A DNA stretch of 64,000 nucleotides, from positions 1 through 64,000 of the IMG/VR virus record IMGVR_UViG_3300022227_000002; one strand, 5' to 3'. The DNA comes from a virus. Positions 62,065 to 64,000 of the stretch are shown here, piece after piece; positions within the stretch are counted from its first letter, which is position 1; each line of letters opens with the position of its first letter. The position numbers and the translations under genes were made by a program. Below the pieces are notes generated by a model. The model was given only the letters and a program-made list of their open reading frames with translations. It did not search any database and was not told the DNA's origin.

Positions 62065-62723
62065 GTTTCTTCGGAGACAGTTTTATTGCTCACCCTCTTA
62101 AAGATAATTGGATGGGTCGAATGGCAGATTCATTAGATGCAGAAATTGTAAATACAGGAATTAGTGGTTCAAGTTATTGGACTGCCGTTATGCATTTTAC
62201 AAAAAACTTTCATAAATTTAAAGATTTAGATTATTGTGTATTTGCTTGGACTGATCCTTTTAGAATATATCATTCAAAAGGAGATTTTAGTCCACCTAGT
62301 GCTTATCAAGGTTCTAGTAAAAGACATAAAGCCGCTCAAATGTTTTTTGAAGAATTAGTAGAATGGAATAAAGAAAGATTAAATTTTCAGGCTGTTGCTT
62401 ATTGGTTAGACAATGAATACTTGTCTAAAATGAAAGGTAAAATTTTACACTTATGGAGTTTTGGAGATACTAGAGTAGAACCTTGGAGTGACGCAGAACT
62501 AGATCAAATTAAGTATTTGCATACTTGGAAACACGGAATAGAAATAAGAAAACCTTTGTATTATATTAGTTGTAGAACAGATCCAAAAAGAGCTTGGTGC
62601 GAAGAAAATTTAAGATTTTTACAAAGTATATTTGCTTTTAGAGTTAATCATATGGGACCAGATGGTGACAATGAAGTTTTTAATCTTATAAAAGATGTGA
62701 TAACTCGGGAAAAGTGGATTTAG
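62028..62723 (+). CDS. SGNH/GDSL-type hydrolase-like protein
   Basis: 231 residues from the ATG at 62028, 37 bases inside the previous gene. IGFFGDSFIAHPL supplies block I with the catalytic-type Ser, TGISGSSYW a block-II-like Gly-Asn/Ser area, and FRVNHMGPDGDNEVF near the C-terminus the block V His. SGNH enzymes hydrolyse or acetylate sugar and lipid esters. No signal peptide, so a cytoplasmic role; in context it could edit the sugar or acyl group of the pathway's product. The 3' end overlaps the convergent radical SAM gene by 38 bases. Confidence 0.6.
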   Translation: MYSGHSGAKNKIGFFGDSFIAHPLKDNWMGRMADSLDAEIVNTGISGSSYWTAVMHFTKNFHKFKDLDYCVFAWTDPFRIYHSKGDFSPPSAYQGSSKRHKAAQMFFEELVEWNKERLNFQAVAYWLDNEYLSKMKGKILHLWSFGDTRVEPWSDAELDQIKYLHTWKHGIEIRKPLYYISCRTDPKRAWCEENLRFLQSIFAFRVNHMGPDGDNEVFNLIKDVITREKWI

Positions 62724-64000
62724 CAGATAATTTTCTTATACCATCTAGTTTAGTAACGTATTCTTTAAATCCTGGAAGTAGATGACTATTATCTTTTTCA
62801 TCCATATGATCCATTACAGCCTCCCAACGTTTCCAGCCATAAGGATTGTGTTTCCAATATTCATCATCTTGTCTGTAGTTTTTCCATAACCATTCTTTAA
62901 ATTCTGTATAACGTTCACGAACTTCTTGTTTATCCTCTTTAGGTAATATTTGAATACTTAAAAATGTAGGTATGTAAAGCAAGTGCATATTAACTAATCC
63001 ACCTCCCATTTGTGTACCGCCGGGTACAGTTCCTAAATTAAGTTTTTTAAATTTAGATTCTACTTTCCATTTCATAAAGTCTGGCAAGTGTTTTACATTA
63101 AAAATTTGTATAGCAGTTGCTAAACTTGTTTGTATATTGTCGGGAGTGTTGTCTAACATACGAAGATTCTTTTCTACGGTATCCCAGTTAGTTGGAAAAC
63201 GTATATATTCATCTCGTTCATGACAAGCGTCCATGCTAATTGCAAATTTAACTTTCTTAAACTTGCTCCATAACTCAATTAAATCTTCGTCTACTAATAT
63301 ACCATTTGAATTATATCTTAATAAGATTTTATCTTGATATCCTTGTCGTACAATTTCTTCAATAAATGTTTTATGTTCTCTAATCATTAAAGGTTCACCA
63401 CCAGCAAAATAAACTTGTTTTAAATTAGGAATTTGTTTATTCATTTCTGCCCAAAATGTATCTTTTTCGTGCCACTTGTTATTAAATTCTTGTTTACCCC
63501 AAGACATTTGTTTTCTAACTGTAGGTATTGTTAGTTGAGGCATAAGTCGTTGCCAATCTGCAACCCATTTAGAACTGTCATGAGGAGAACACATAACACA
63601 CTTAATATTACAAGTATGGCCTAATCTTAAATCTAAATATCTTAATGTTTCAGGTACAGTTCCATCTTCTTGTGTTTGTTTTATTAATTCAGGAATATCT
63701 ACACCATCTTTGTGCCACGTACCCGTTTCCCAAATACGTTTACTAACTACTCCTACTTTTTCTTCATTGAAACATTTAGTACAACTAGCAGGTATTTTTC
63801 CAGCTAACATAGTTTTACGAACTGACTTCATATATTCATTGTTCCAAGCACTCATTGGTGTATCTTTTCCAAAGTTTGCTGGTGTGCCATCTTCTTTTTT
63901 AACAAGACCTACTTTGTGATCTTTTCCTGCTCCACTGGCGTTTGCACTACAACATAAACGCATATCTCCATTAGGGCGTGTAGCAAAGTGAATCCAAGGC
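62686..64000 (-). CDS. Twitch-type radical SAM protein, start beyond the window
   Basis: The frame stays open to the right edge, and the residues before the apparent ATG at 63963 (PWIHFATRPNGD then MRLCCSAN) are the usual beginning of the auxiliary-cluster domain, so the true start lies past 64000. At least 437 residues are present. An N-terminal CC...ASCTKCFN auxiliary cluster, then LGHTCNIKCVMCSP (CX3CX2C), FAGGEPLM and RYNSNG follow, in the same order as at 58934. It is transcribed toward the island and overlaps the SGNH-type gene by 38 bases at the 3' ends. Confidence 0.85.
   Translation of the reverse strand, partial: PWIHFATRPNGDMRLCCSANASGAGKDHKVGLVKKEDGTPANFGKDTPMSAWNNEYMKSVRKTMLAGKIPASCTKCFNEEKVGVVSKRIWETGTWHKDGVDIPELIKQTQEDGTVPETLRYLDLRLGHTCNIKCVMCSPHDSSKWVADWQRLMPQLTIPTVRKQMSWGKQEFNNKWHEKDTFWAEMNKQIPNLKQVYFAGGEPLMIREHKTFIEEIVRQGYQDKILLRYNSNGILVDEDLIELWSKFKKVKFAISMDACHERDEYIRFPTNWDTVEKNLRMLDNTPDNIQTSLATAIQIFNVKHLPDFMKWKVESKFKKLNLGTVPGGTQMGGGLVNMHLLYIPTFLSIQILPKEDKQEVRERYTEFKEWLWKNYRQDDEYWKHNPYGWKRWEAVMDHMDEKDNSHLLPGFKEYVTKLDGIRKLSAKSTFPELSHLL

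Noticed and set aside
63963-63963. Apparent ATG start of the right-hand radical SAM gene
   Set aside because: The frame is open to the window edge and the residues before it match the usual N-terminus of the auxiliary-cluster domain, so the gene is 5'-incomplete.

Overview
This window is about 64 kb of an AT-rich, T4-like marine tailed phage with a contractile tail. The evidence is a syntenic set of T4-type genes: portal gp20, prohead protease gp21, scaffold gp22, capsid gp23, recombination pair gp46/gp47, late sigma factor gp55 and baseplate proteins gp48, gp53, gp5, PAAR, gp25, gp6 and gp7. The gene style (very large gp6 and gp7, three fibres with a shared head domain, twitch-type radical SAM proteins) resembles phages of picocyanobacteria and SAR11. 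No photosystem gene, tRNA or other host-specific marker was found, so the host remains open.

Layout. Positions 1-12001 (minus strand) hold the head module, gp20 to gp23, followed by small late genes with their own terminators and promoters, a lipoprotein, a phage HemB (porphobilinogen synthase) homologue, two small paralogues and the start of a fibre-like gene. A tape-measure candidate lies at 9893-12001. Positions 12090-13817 (plus) hold a gp26-like tail-assembly chaperone followed by a short -1-frame ORF, with overlapping canonical slippery heptamers at the junction, and then a HemD-like (uroporphyrinogen-III synthase fold) gene. From about 13.3 to 14.7 kb the DNA is packed with short perfect hairpins and is locally GC-rich. 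Positions 14207-18658 (minus) hold gp55, gp47, gp46, a small basic protein and a PD-(D/E)XK-type nuclease, behind a perfect TTGACA-17-TATAAT promoter. Positions 18734-50507 (plus) hold the baseplate and tail-fibre module, including a single 4890-residue gp7-like protein. Positions 50565-62723 (plus) are an accessory operon of overlapping genes behind its own sigma70-like promoter: four putative GT-A-like glycosyltransferases, five radical SAM proteins, one or two methyltransferase-like proteins, an SGNH-type hydrolase and several unknowns. A sixth radical SAM gene (62686 to beyond 64000) faces it convergently.

How it works together. Gp55 should redirect host RNA polymerase to TATAAATA/CTAAATA-type late promoters, several of which can be seen, while the recombination operon and the accessory operon appear to use host-type promoters. 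The head and baseplate genes build the virion. The HemB and HemD-like genes suggest interference with, or supplementation of, host tetrapyrrole synthesis. The radical SAM/glycosyltransferase island looks like a multi-enzyme modification pathway whose substrate cannot be read from sequence; it and the hairpin-rich stretch are the least explained parts of the window.
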